Origin: Roseivirga sp. UBA6061
GTDB lineage: Bacteria; Bacteroidota; Bacteroidia; Cytophagales; Cyclobacteriaceae
Length of the DNA stretch: 64,000 nt
NCBI GenBank assembly: GCA_002427745.1
Contig: DIYF01000014.1
Location: forward strand, 66,639 to 130,638
Direction of reading: 5' to 3'
Position numbers and translations under genes: made by a program. Below are positions 15,448 to 24,148 of the stretch, piece after piece. The notes under the pieces were generated by a model that ran no database searches, had not been told where the DNA came from, and saw only the letters and a program-made list of their open reading frames with translations. The stretch's first letter is position 1; the number at the start of each line of letters is the position of its first letter.

Positions 15448-17826
15448 ATGAGGTTTATGGGAGGAAAATGGATTGTGATGTTGGTGTTGACTTGTGTATT
15501 CAGCCAGGCGACTGCTCAGAGTAATACCTGTGATTTAGTACTTAAGGGTATTGTGCTCGATAAGGAGAATAAAAAACCCATACCCTTTGCTACGGTAGAG
15601 ATTTCCAGTCTTGGGAAACGCCTGGTTTCCGCTGAAGATGGTAGCTTTTTGTTCAGTAAACTCTGCCAGGCTTCCTATGAACTCACTTTTCGCTTTCTGG
15701 GCTATAAACCTTTAAAAAGGTCTTTTAACCTTTCCGGAACCCCGGGGCCTGTAAAGGTATATCTGGAGACGGAGGTACAGGACCTTTCAGGAGTGGTGGT
15801 AGAAGGTGAGAAGGTGGATGAAATTGCCAGCCTGAAGCGGGCCGAACTTTCTGCCGATGCATTGCAGAGAAACAGTGGAGAGAGTCTCGGAGAGGCATTG
15901 ACCGACATTACAGGTGTTAATATCCTGCAGACTGGCCCTACCATTGCCAAGCCGGTAATTCATGGGCTGCACAGTAATCGCATTTTAATCCTTAACAATG
16001 GTATTCGTCAGGAGGGCCAGCAGTGGGGGCAGGAGCATGCTCCTGAAATTGATCCTTTTGTGGCATCTAATCTGCAACTGATTAAGGGGGCTGCTGCCGT
16101 AAAATATGGCTCAGATGCAATTGGGGGCGTGATTCTCGTAAACCCTCCGGATCTTCCCAGCACGCAGGGGCTGGCCGGTTCATTCAATCTGGTGGGAGCA
16201 ACTAATAACAAATTAGGAGCAAGCAGTCTCATGCTGGAAGGAGGAGTCAAAGGACTTGAGGGCTTTGGCTGGAGAATCCAGGGAAGTCTCAAAAGGGCAG
16301 GTGATGCCAGGGCAGCCGACTATCGACTTACGAATACGGGCACTCGGGAGGATAATTTTTCTTTTGGGCTTGGATATCATAAAGAAAGTATGGGCTTCGA
16401 GGTGTTTTACAGTAGTTTTGATACCGATATCGGGATATTGAGAAGTGCGCATATCGGTAGTCTTACTGATCTTGAAAACGCCATTGGTCGTGATCGGCCT
16501 ATTTTCATCAGTGATTTTAGCCGGGAGATTAACAACCCGCGTCAACAGGTAGGGCATCAGCTGTTAAAGATGAACGGTCATATGGATGTGAACAATCTTG
16601 GTGAGTTGTTTTTGCAATATGGTCTACAGAGAAATCAGCGAAAGGAATTTGATATCCGCAGAGGAGGTCGGTCAAACATTCCTGCACTATCGCTGGACCT
16701 GATTACGCATACATTGGAACTTGATCTGGATTTGGCCCCTATTGGTAAATGGAAGGGAGATGTTGGTGCAAGTTTCATGATCCAGGCCAATGAAAACTCT
16801 TCAGAAACAGGGATACGGCCTCTGATTCCTAACTTTGACAATGTTACTGCCGGTTTTCATGCGATTGGGCGCTATGTGGAGTCCCGTTACGAACTGGAGT
16901 TTGGTCTTCGTTACGATTACAAGCATTACCTGGTAAGAAAATTTGATGAAAACGATGTATTGATCAGACCCGAATTCAATTTCAATAATGTCACGGGATC
17001 GGCCGGTATTGTATTGAATTTGCCGAATGGCTGGGAATTGAGAAGTAATTTGGGAACGGCCTGGCGGGCACCTCATGTGAATGAACTCTTTAGCGAAGGC
17101 CTGCACCATGGCTCTGGTGCTATTGAAGAGGGAAGGCAGGACCTGGTGAGCGAGAAAGCTATTAAATGGATTAGTTCAGTTGAAAAGGACGCAGCGAGAT
17201 ACAGTGTGGATGTTTCAGCCTATTACAACCTGATCAATGATTATATATATCTGAGACCCGAAGATGTGGCGCTGACCATTCGCGGGGCTTTTCCGATATT
17301 TCGATATAATCAGACGGACGCTCATTTTATGGGACTTGATGCCAATTTGACCTATAACCTCACTGATCGGGTTGAGTGGGGTAATAAGCTTTCGCTGATC
17401 AGAGCCATGGACAGGGAAAATGACAGCCCGCTTATCAACATACCGGCCAACCGATTACAGTCGGGGCTCACCTATAAGTTTGCTGATGGCAGGCTGAAGG
17501 AGCCCTTTATTTCTTTTTCTGCTGACTTCGTTGACAGGCAGCGCAATGCTCCCAGGGTTGTGTCTATAGCTGAGGTCCGGGCAAATGATGATGATCTGTT
17601 CGCTGATGATCAGAGTGTTTTTGATTTTCTGGATGTGCCAGCGGGATACACTAATCTGAACATAAGCGGAGGGTTCAAAACGGCTGTTTTCAGCAACGAG
17701 CTGAATGTCTTTATCTCAGTTGAAAACATATTGAATAACAGCTACAGAGACTATCTGAATCGCTTCAGGTATTATGTAGATGACCTGGGAAGGAATATCA
17801 GCCTGAAGATTAACTATAACTTTTAA
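15448..17826 (+). CDS. TonB-dependent outer-membrane receptor with CarboxypepD_reg-like domain
   Basis: The 792-residue receptor has a signal peptide (ending ATAQ), a carboxypeptidase-like beta-sandwich (about 28-112: LKGIVLDKENKKPIPFATVEI), a plug (about 130-235: GESLGEALTDITGVNIL, HGLHSNRILILNNGI, LIKGAAAVKYGSDAIGGVI) and a ~550-residue barrel ending GRNISLKINYNF with the usual terminal Phe. The GQQWGQEHAPEIDPF plug stretch is common in receptors for metals or metal complexes in this phylum, but the substrate cannot be fixed. The start may be 15448 or 15457. No SusD-type partner lies next to it. Confidence 0.92.
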   Translation: MRFMGGKWIVMLVLTCVFSQATAQSNTCDLVLKGIVLDKENKKPIPFATVEISSLGKRLVSAEDGSFLFSKLCQASYELTFRFLGYKPLKRSFNLSGTPGPVKVYLETEVQDLSGVVVEGEKVDEIASLKRAELSADALQRNSGESLGEALTDITGVNILQTGPTIAKPVIHGLHSNRILILNNGIRQEGQQWGQEHAPEIDPFVASNLQLIKGAAAVKYGSDAIGGVILVNPPDLPSTQGLAGSFNLVGATNNKLGASSLMLEGGVKGLEGFGWRIQGSLKRAGDARAADYRLTNTGTREDNFSFGLGYHKESMGFEVFYSSFDTDIGILRSAHIGSLTDLENAIGRDRPIFISDFSREINNPRQQVGHQLLKMNGHMDVNNLGELFLQYGLQRNQRKEFDIRRGGRSNIPALSLDLITHTLELDLDLAPIGKWKGDVGASFMIQANENSSETGIRPLIPNFDNVTAGFHAIGRYVESRYELEFGLRYDYKHYLVRKFDENDVLIRPEFNFNNVTGSAGIVLNLPNGWELRSNLGTAWRAPHVNELFSEGLHHGSGAIEEGRQDLVSEKAIKWISSVEKDAARYSVDVSAYYNLINDYIYLRPEDVALTIRGAFPIFRYNQTDAHFMGLDANLTYNLTDRVEWGNKLSLIRAMDRENDSPLINIPANRLQSGLTYKFADGRLKEPFISFSADFVDRQRNAPRVVSIAEVRANDDDLFADDQSVFDFLDVPAGYTNLNISGGFKTAVFSNELNVFISVENILNNSYRDYLNRFRYYVDDLGRNISLKINYNF

Positions 17827-17837
17827 TTGCTCCGGAA

Positions 17838-18557
17838 TCAGAGCAGAGGCTTGAGGTCTTTCAGGCTCAGATTACCTTCGTAGTAAGCCCGGCCAAACAT
17901 TACAGCACTCACGCCAATCTCGTCAAGTCTTTTGATGTCGTCAACCGATCTTACGCCACCACTGGCCATCAGGTTAATACCTTTGAACTTCCCGATAATC
18001 TCCTTGTACATATCGAAATTCGGACCTTCCTGAATACCGTCTTTGGCAATATCGGTGCTCTTTACATACTTCACGCCTCTCATATAGTAGTAGTCTATAT
18101 GGTCGATCAGGTTGATGTCTGTAGACTTTTGCCAGCCGCGTATACTGATTTTGCCATCCAGTGCATCTGCACCAAGTGTGATCTTTTCACGGCCGTAAGA
18201 CACGAGCCAGGAAGCAAAGAGTTTCTTATTGTTAATGGCTACTGAAGAAGCTGTGATTGAGCTCGCCCCGTATTCGTAGGCCTTACTGATGTCACCATCA
18301 GTTGAAATTCCTCCACTGAAGTCAATGTCCAGGCTGGTGTAGCCCGCTATGGCTTCCAGTACGTGGTAGTTTACCGGAGAGCCTTTAAAAGACCCGTCAA
18401 GGTCTACAATGTGAATCTTTTTAATACCGATTTCTTCAAACCTCCTTGCCACGTCTACGGGACTGTCTTTATAGACAGTTTCGCTTTTGTAATCACCTTG
18501 CTTGAGTCTGGTAACTTTGCCGTTAATTACTGATATGGAAGGAATAATTTGAATCAT
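17838..18557 (-). CDS. hisA: HisA-like phosphoribosyl isomerase
   Basis: This 239-residue TIM barrel is recognisable as HisA (ProFAR isomerase, histidine synthesis) by two phosphate-binding half-barrels: IHIVDLDGS, DFSGGIS, KSTDIAKDG, MASGGVRSVDDI and VMFGRAYYEG. The active-site strand that normally reads PALDL or PAIDL here reads PSISV, so the catalytic Asp is Ser; the second acidic residue, in GADALDG, is kept. I think some Cytophagales HisA share PSISV, but this needs an alignment. No other his genes are present. Its stop lies 11 bases from the convergent TonB receptor stop. Confidence 0.85.
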   Translation of the reverse strand: MIQIIPSISVINGKVTRLKQGDYKSETVYKDSPVDVARRFEEIGIKKIHIVDLDGSFKGSPVNYHVLEAIAGYTSLDIDFSGGISTDGDISKAYEYGASSITASSVAINNKKLFASWLVSYGREKITLGADALDGKISIRGWQKSTDINLIDHIDYYYMRGVKYVKSTDIAKDGIQEGPNFDMYKEIIGKFKGINLMASGGVRSVDDIKRLDEIGVSAVMFGRAYYEGNLSLKDLKPLL

Positions 18558-18600
18558 ATGGCAGAGGGTATTGAGCGTTAAAATGGGCGCTAAACTAGTT

Positions 18601-18639
18601 ATTTTTTAACCAAAAAAAGTCAATGACTTGTTAAAAAAT
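18601..18639. repeat. Nested inverted repeat between hisA and the response-regulator gene
   Basis: ATTTTTTAAC (18601-18610) is the exact complement of GTTAAAAAAT (18630-18639). Inside it AAGTC (18617-18621) pairs with GACTT (18625-18629). On the minus strand the inner hairpin is followed by a run of T, so it may end the kinase/regulator transcript just before the hisA promoter region. The inner stem is short, so the terminator role is uncertain. Confidence 0.4.
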
Positions 18640-18711
18640 TGTTTAGTTCCGAAGCCAATTAAAATACAAAAAACGCCTCTGGATTCAAAGAAAATCTTCG
18701 TTTAAACTCGC

Positions 18712-19407
18712 TCAGGCCTCTGTGATGAGCTTGAAACCCGACCCGTGGAGGGTGATAATTTGAATGCTTTCATCTGCCTTCAACAGCTTTCTGAGTTTGG
18801 CTATATACACATCCATACTGCGGGCATTAAAATAGCTGTCATCTCTCCATATGATTTTGAGGGCTACTGACCTGTCAAGTGGCTGGTTCATATGAAGACA
18901 AAGCAGGCGAAGCAGCTCAGACTCTTTGGAGGTAAGTTTGGTTTGCTCTCCGTTACGAATGAGCATTTGCTTGTCATAGTCAAAGCGGAAGGAACCGAAC
19001 TCGAAAGTTTTCTGATCAGAAATCTGTGGATTGCTCTCAGCAGTTCTTCTCAGAATAGCCTGAATTCTGAGCAACAACTCTTCCATACTGAAAGGCTTCG
19101 TTATATAGTCATCGCCTCCGATTTTAAAGCCTTCGATGGTATCTTCCTTCATCGATTTGGCAGTAAGAAAGATGATAGGGGTCACGGTGTCTTCTTTCCG
19201 AATCTCTTTGGCCATAGAAAAGCCATCCTTTTTGGGAAGCATTACATCGAAAAGGCAAAGGTCAAACTGTTCTCGCTTGAAAGTCTTGAGCCCCTCTTCA
19301 CCGTCACGGCAAAGTGTGGTTTCGTAGCCTTTCAGCATGAGGTATTCATTTAATATTTGCCCCAGGTTGGGGTCATCTTCTACAAGAAGTAATCTGAAAC
19401 TAGACAT
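18712..19407 (-). CDS. OmpR-family response regulator
   Basis: The 231-residue protein starts at the ATG for MSSFRLLLVEDD (19407). An upstream in-frame ATG at 19455 would add 16 unconserved residues inside the kinase gene. The receiver domain (about 1-120) has the acidic pair EDD, the phospho-acceptor in CLFDVMLPKKDGF, FLTAK and DYITKPF. The winged-helix output domain (about 135-230) has the OmpR-type LTSKESELLRLLC and FNARSMDVYIAKLRKLL. The gene overlaps the 3' end of the histidine kinase by 8 bases, so they form a coupled pair. Confidence 0.95.
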   Translation of the reverse strand: MSSFRLLLVEDDPNLGQILNEYLMLKGYETTLCRDGEEGLKTFKREQFDLCLFDVMLPKKDGFSMAKEIRKEDTVTPIIFLTAKSMKEDTIEGFKIGGDDYITKPFSMEELLLRIQAILRRTAESNPQISDQKTFEFGSFRFDYDKQMLIRNGEQTKLTSKESELLRLLCLHMNQPLDRSVALKIIWRDDSYFNARSMDVYIAKLRKLLKADESIQIITLHGSGFKLITEA

Positions 19408-20992
19408 GTGTGAATGGTAAATATATTTTAAAAGTGCTGCCTTTATCAGGCTCACTTTTTACTGAGATATTGCCATGATGCATATCAATCACGCTTTTTA
19501 CATAAGAGAGACCAAGGCCAAAGCCCTTTACATCATGAACATTACCGGTAGAAACCCGGTAGAATTTATCGAAGATCTTCTCTACGGCTTCTTTTGCCAT
19601 ACCGATACCATGATCGGAAATCTTGAGAATGACTCCTGTTGAAATATTTTCTGTTCGAATGTGTATCTGCGGAGCGTCCGGAGAGTACTTATTGGCGTTG
19701 TCCAGCAGGTTATAAATGATATTGGTCAAATGTACTTTGTCGGCTTCTATTCTTGAGTTACTTGCCAGAAGCTGACTGGTAATTTGTCCCTCCCTTTTTT
19801 CCACCATGATATTGATGTTGGTCAGGGCTTTCTGGATAATGTCATGAATGTCGAGGGTCTCAAACTTGAGTCTGAAATCCTTCTTGTCCAGTGTAGCAAT
19901 CTGAAGCACCTTTTCCACCTGTAGTTCAAGTCTTCTGTTTTCTTCCTTGATTACCTGCACATATCGATCCACAAATGCCGTATTGCTCTTCAGGTCGTCA
20001 TCCTGTAAGGCTTCTGTGGCCAGTGACACCGTAGCAATGGGGGTTTTGAACTCGTGGGTCATGTTATTGATAAAGTCGTTTTTAATTTCCGAGAGCTTTT
20101 TCTGTCTCAGAATCACCATGATGGCGTAGGCAAAACAACCGATGATCACGAGCATAAGAATGCCGGATGAGGTCAGGGGAATCAGGGCCTGTTTCATCAG
20201 GTAGTTGCGCTGTTTCGGGAAATGGATAGACAGGTGATAGTCTTTTTCCTGCAGGTCCATGGGGAAGAGATTGGCGCTGAGCTCTGAATCGCGAATTTCT
20301 TTAAGGGCCTCTTCATCTGATGTATTGCGGATTCTCACCAGGTCTGAATTCTTTTGGGTGATGCCGTAGTGATAGGGGAGGTCTATGCCCCTGTCGTGCA
20401 GTTCGAGACTAAGCAGGGTGTCGAGTAATACCGGGTTAATACGTTCAAAGACATTGTTACTACCGATAAGGTGGTTTCTCCAGCTACTCTGCATCTGATC
20501 CAGCCTGCGGCCCATTTGACGTTCCATTAACAGGCGCTGATCATTGGCATCAGGCAGTTGGCCTTCCGGCATAGGACCAAACTGGGGGTTCATAAAGGCT
20601 TGAAAGTCGAACGATACCTGCATGGTACCTGAGGCCTCATCTACCTGAACCTGAAAAAAAGGCGCACTCATAAAATCAGCCGCATTGGGTACGGGCTGGC
20701 CCTGGGCTGCTTTGGTCTTCTGAATGGTTCTGATGCTGTCTCGTGCCCCCTGAAGACGCGCATAGTCCATGGGCATGTAGCGATTTACATCCTGTTCCAG
20801 AAAGCTGATGTCATTATTACGAGCAAGGCTGTTGGTTACCTCTACCAGGGCCGACTGAACACTTCGGGTGAAGCGCTCTTCATTGACCTTATTCACCTCC
20901 TGAATCCAGTAGAACTGAAAGGCAATGAGGCCTGTCATGGCCACGCTTAGTAAGCCTATCAACCAGCTGATCCTCCTTCTACTCATGTCCAA
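19400..20992 (-). CDS. Sensor histidine kinase, membrane-bound
   Basis: The 530-residue kinase has a first membrane helix at about residues 10-28 (WLIGLLSVAMTGLIAFQF), a ~235-residue periplasmic sensor region with no known domain, and a second helix at about 272-292 (GILMLVIIGCFAYAIMVIL). HisKA follows with the phosphorylated His in FINNMTHEFKTPI, then HATPase_c (N box NLLDNANKYS, G1 DHGIGM, G2 GFGLGLSYV). It is the first gene of the kinase/regulator operon and is divergent from a T9SS cargo gene across a region with four phased repeats. Confidence 0.95.
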   Translation of the reverse strand: MDMSRRRISWLIGLLSVAMTGLIAFQFYWIQEVNKVNEERFTRSVQSALVEVTNSLARNNDISFLEQDVNRYMPMDYARLQGARDSIRTIQKTKAAQGQPVPNAADFMSAPFFQVQVDEASGTMQVSFDFQAFMNPQFGPMPEGQLPDANDQRLLMERQMGRRLDQMQSSWRNHLIGSNNVFERINPVLLDTLLSLELHDRGIDLPYHYGITQKNSDLVRIRNTSDEEALKEIRDSELSANLFPMDLQEKDYHLSIHFPKQRNYLMKQALIPLTSSGILMLVIIGCFAYAIMVILRQKKLSEIKNDFINNMTHEFKTPIATVSLATEALQDDDLKSNTAFVDRYVQVIKEENRRLELQVEKVLQIATLDKKDFRLKFETLDIHDIIQKALTNINIMVEKREGQITSQLLASNSRIEADKVHLTNIIYNLLDNANKYSPDAPQIHIRTENISTGVILKISDHGIGMAKEAVEKIFDKFYRVSTGNVHDVKGFGLGLSYVKSVIDMHHGNISVKSEPDKGSTFKIYLPFTHV

Positions 20993-21024
20993 AAGTACTT
21001 TATTAATCAGGGGTGGGTTAAGCT

Positions 21025-21061
21025 TTTAACGAAATTTAACAGGAATTAACTATCGTTTAAC
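21025..21061. promoter_or_regulatory. Four phased direct repeats in the kinase/T9SS-cargo divergent region
   Basis: TTTAAC occurs at 21025-21030, 21035-21040 and 21056-21061, with ATTAAC at 21045-21050. The ends are spaced 10, 10 and 11 bases, one helical turn each. OmpR/PhoB-family regulators bind tandem direct repeats at this spacing. A -7-like TACTTTCG follows at 21084-21091, reading toward the T9SS gene. Binding by the neighbouring regulator is inference. Confidence 0.5.
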
Positions 21062-21151
21062 ACAGGTCGCCCGAATTATTAAATACTTTCGTATCAGTCA
21101 GTTAGCGTTTAAAAATCGCTTTAGAAAAGGCTGTAAAAAAAGAGCATTCAA

Positions 21152-22228
21152 ATGGCTAATATGAGTAATCAAAACAACAGAAATATGAAAAGGTCAATAA
21201 GAACGATGGTGGCTTTCATGATCACTGCCCTGATGATGGTGGGAGTGAATGCCTATGCGCAGAACGAGGAAATCAACGAGAGCCGGTCCGTGTCCATTTC
21301 TACCACGGATAATGGCAAGGTGAAACTGAAGGTTATTACGAAGCGGGGCAATGATACTGAGACATTCGAAAAGACTTATGATAGTCATGAGGATATGGAA
21401 AATGACCCAGAACTCAAGGAAAAGGGTATTGACATCAGCGACAACTGGAGCTGGAGTTCAGGAGTAGGTCGCATCAAGTTTGGCGGTAGCAATAATATGT
21501 TCAGCATCTTCAGACCAGGTTCACCCTTTGGCGATGATGATGACAACAGCATTTCTCGCTCATTCAGCTTTGGGTTCGATCTGGATTCAATGATGAACAA
21601 CCTGGATCATTTCAGATCCGACAGTCCGTTTTTCTTCCGATTTGGTCCCGGAGGTACAATGGATGTGGATTCCCTGATGCAGAAATTTGACTTTCATAAG
21701 GATGGCGGTAAGTACTTTTTGAATGGAGAAGAGTTTGAGGATATGGATGCCCTCAGAGAAAGAATGAGGGAGCAGTTTGATGATCTCGATTTTGATTTCG
21801 ACTTTGACTTTGATGATTGGAATAACAGAGGAAACGGAGCCAATGTTTTCTTCTTTGGTAATGACGATAGCGACAAGGGGCATGGTCGTGTGGTTTCCAG
21901 AGCCAGAGTATTTATCCGAACCGCCAGAGATACTGATAAAGAAGCAGTAGGGGCCGATGAAATGGAAGATCTTGAGTTTAATAATATCAGCTTCTATCCA
22001 AATCCCAGCGATGGCAGGTTCAACGTTGAACTGGATACAGGAAATGGTGATCCCATACAAATCAAAATCATAGATCCTAACGGAACGGTGGTCTACGATA
22101 AGAGAGACCAGAGTAGCAAAGGCAGGTATGATTTCAACATAGATATTTCAGGTCACGACAAGGGAATTTACATTCTTCAGGTCATTCAGAACAATAGTGC
22201 CCTCACTAAGCGAATAATTATAGAGTAG
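21152..22228 (+). CDS. Secreted T9SS type A sorting-domain protein, Asp/Phe-rich
   Basis: The product is 358 residues from 21152; the in-frame ATG at 21185 gives a more usual signal peptide (MKRSIRTMVAFMITALMM... NAYAQ). The middle is acidic and low in complexity, with alternating D and F (DLDFDFDFDFDDW) and N/G-rich parts, and has no known domain. The C-terminus is a type A secretion tail (SFYPNPSDGRFNVEL, GIYILQVIQNN, TKRIIIE), so the protein should be exported by type IX secretion and held at or released from the surface. It is likely a target of the divergent two-component system. A strong terminator follows. Confidence 0.88.
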   Translation: MANMSNQNNRNMKRSIRTMVAFMITALMMVGVNAYAQNEEINESRSVSISTTDNGKVKLKVITKRGNDTETFEKTYDSHEDMENDPELKEKGIDISDNWSWSSGVGRIKFGGSNNMFSIFRPGSPFGDDDDNSISRSFSFGFDLDSMMNNLDHFRSDSPFFFRFGPGGTMDVDSLMQKFDFHKDGGKYFLNGEEFEDMDALRERMREQFDDLDFDFDFDFDDWNNRGNGANVFFFGNDDSDKGHGRVVSRARVFIRTARDTDKEAVGADEMEDLEFNNISFYPNPSDGRFNVELDTGNGDPIQIKIIDPNGTVVYDKRDQSSKGRYDFNIDISGHDKGIYILQVIQNNSALTKRIIIE

Positions 22229-22258
22229 GAGTTTAAGTTTAGATATATTTGTCAGATG

Positions 22259-22289
22259 AAGGAAGGATTCTTAAAGTCCTTCCTTTTTT
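22259..22289 (+). terminator. Rho-independent terminator after the T9SS cargo gene
   Basis: AAGGAAGGA (22259-22267) pairs perfectly with TCCTTCCTT (22277-22285) around a 9-base loop, and the T run continues to 22289. It lies 30 bases after the stop and before the lysA start, and rules out the longer lysA start at 22256. Confidence 0.85.
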
Positions 22290-22330
22290 GTGTTAGTAAG
22301 CGGCTATATTTGGCGCTCAATTATTTAGAC

Positions 22331-23563
22331 ATGGATTTAACAGACAATCGCTACAGCATTCAGGGGGTCGATCTGATCGATCTGGCCACCGAGTTTGGTA
22401 CACCGTTGTATGTATACGATGCTGACAAGATCAAGGAGAAGTTTGACTCACTTTGCAATGCCTTTCAGGGTGTGAAGATGAAGGTGAAGTACGCTTCTAA
22501 ATCCCTGACTAATTTATCTGTGCTCAAGCTGCTGAGAAGCTATGGGTCAGAGCTCGATTGCGTATCTGTTCAGGAAGTGCATTTGGGACTTATGGCCGGT
22601 TTCAAACCCAGCGAAATTCTGTATACGCCCAATGGAGTTTCCTTTGAAGAGATTCAGGAAGCGGTGGAGCTGGGTGTGATGATTAACCTGGATAATATCT
22701 CTACGCTCGAACAGTTTGGCAATGCCTACCATGGTACCGTACCGGTCTGCATCCGGCTGAACCCTCACATTATGGCCGGAGGGAATCATAAAATATCTAC
22801 CGGCCACGTAGGATCCAAGTTCGGTATATCTGTTTACCAGATTCCACACATCGTGAGAGTGGTAGAAACCTATGGTATCAATGTAACGGGGCTGCATATG
22901 CATACTGGTTCTGATATTCTGGAGGCAGACGTTTTCTTGCGTGCTTCTGATATCCTCTTTGATGCCGCAAAGAACTTTAAGGACCTTGCTTTTATCGACT
23001 TTGGCAGTGGTTTTAAAGTAGGCTATAAAGAAGGCGACATTGTAACAGATATCAGTGAGCTGGGTGAGAAGCTGAGCTCGGCTTTCAAAGATTTTTGTAA
23101 GCGATATGGCAGAGAACTGGAGATGTGGTTTGAGCCGGGCAAATTCCTGGTAAGTGAGGCAGGTACTTTTCTCGCGACTACCAATGTGGTGAAAACCACT
23201 CCGGCCACGGTCTTTGCCGGTATCAACACAGGTCTGAATCACCTCATCAGGCCTATGATGTACGATGCCTACCATGAGATTTTCAATGTGTCCAATCCCA
23301 ATGGTATCAAGAGAATCTATACCATTGTGGGGTATATCTGCGAAACAGATACTTTCGGAGTAGACCGTAAGCTGGATGAGGTAAAAGAAGGCGATATCCT
23401 GGCTTTCAAAAATGCCGGAGCCTATGCCTTCACCATGGCATCTAATTATAATTCGCGTCTCAGACCAGCCGAAGTGTTAATTTACAAAGGTAAGGCACAC
23501 TTGATTCGCAAGCGGGAAGTCTTCGAAGATCTGACCAGAAATCAGGTAGAAATCGAAATTTGA
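22331..23563 (+). CDS. lysA: Diaminopimelate decarboxylase
   Basis: This 410-residue PLP enzyme of lysine synthesis is placed from ATG 22331 (MDLTDNRYSIQG); an ATG at 22256 would run through a terminator. The PLP lysine lies in MKVKYASKSLTN. Other family landmarks are HMHTGSDI, the phosphate-binding IDFGSGFKVGY, EPGKFLVSEAG, YICETDTFG (the catalytic Cys region) and AGAYAFTMASNYNSR. It decarboxylates meso-DAP to L-lysine in the cytoplasm. The gene stands alone between a terminator and a cytochrome gene. Confidence 0.95.
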   Translation: MDLTDNRYSIQGVDLIDLATEFGTPLYVYDADKIKEKFDSLCNAFQGVKMKVKYASKSLTNLSVLKLLRSYGSELDCVSVQEVHLGLMAGFKPSEILYTPNGVSFEEIQEAVELGVMINLDNISTLEQFGNAYHGTVPVCIRLNPHIMAGGNHKISTGHVGSKFGISVYQIPHIVRVVETYGINVTGLHMHTGSDILEADVFLRASDILFDAAKNFKDLAFIDFGSGFKVGYKEGDIVTDISELGEKLSSAFKDFCKRYGRELEMWFEPGKFLVSEAGTFLATTNVVKTTPATVFAGINTGLNHLIRPMMYDAYHEIFNVSNPNGIKRIYTIVGYICETDTFGVDRKLDEVKEGDILAFKNAGAYAFTMASNYNSRLRPAEVLIYKGKAHLIRKREVFEDLTRNQVEIEI

Positions 23564-23663
23564 TTAAATAAACAGAACCGTTGGTCGCATTTTTGCAGTC
23601 AGTGGTGAGAATATATTTTTTAATTTTAGACAGGCCTTAGAGGGTCAATAGCTAAACATACTT

Positions 23664-24074
23664 ATGAAACGCACTTATATTTTATTTGCCGCACTGGCAC
23701 TGGCTATTTCTTCATTTGCTTTTAAGGATCAAAGCGCTGCTTTGAAAGAGAGCATGAAAAGGGGAAAAGGAATTTACGATGGTACTTGTACGGTCTGCCA
23801 TATGGCAGAAGGTCAGGGACTGCCGGGAGTATTTCCACCACTGGCTAAATCTGATTTTCTTATGGCGGATCTTGATCGCTCTATCAAGGCTGTTATCGAG
23901 GGACTGACAGGGGAAATTGAAGTGAACGGTACAAAATATAATGGCGTGATGCAGGCTTCAGGTCTGGATGACAGAGACATTGCCGATGTACTGAACTATG
24001 TGAGAAACTCCTGGGGGAATGAAGGCAAAATGGTGAAAGAATCACAGGTGGCCAAAGTACGCAAGGGCAAGTAG
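23664..24074 (+). CDS. Class I c-type cytochrome, monohaem, exported
   Basis: The 136-residue protein has a signal peptide (to about residue 20), one haem-binding CTVCH (C42, C45, H46) in GKGIYDGTCTVCHMAEGQG, the FPPLAKSDFL stretch and a likely axial Met in NGVMQASGLDDRDIADVLNYVRNSWGN. It is a periplasmic electron carrier similar to the small cytochromes that accompany oxidases or nitrite and PQQ enzymes. No redox enzyme is adjacent, so the partner is unknown. Confidence 0.92.
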   Translation: MKRTYILFAALALAISSFAFKDQSAALKESMKRGKGIYDGTCTVCHMAEGQGLPGVFPPLAKSDFLMADLDRSIKAVIEGLTGEIEVNGTKYNGVMQASGLDDRDIADVLNYVRNSWGNEGKMVKESQVAKVRKGK

Positions 24075-24148
24075 ATTAACTTCTCAAATAATATCGCGCC
24101 TAAAAAGCTGTTATGTATACAGGGCAAAACCTTCGATCTTTTTTTAAA

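Noticed and set aside
22547..23275. Long open frame antisense to lysA (242 codons)
   Set aside because: lysA is unambiguous here and the antisense product shows no family motif.
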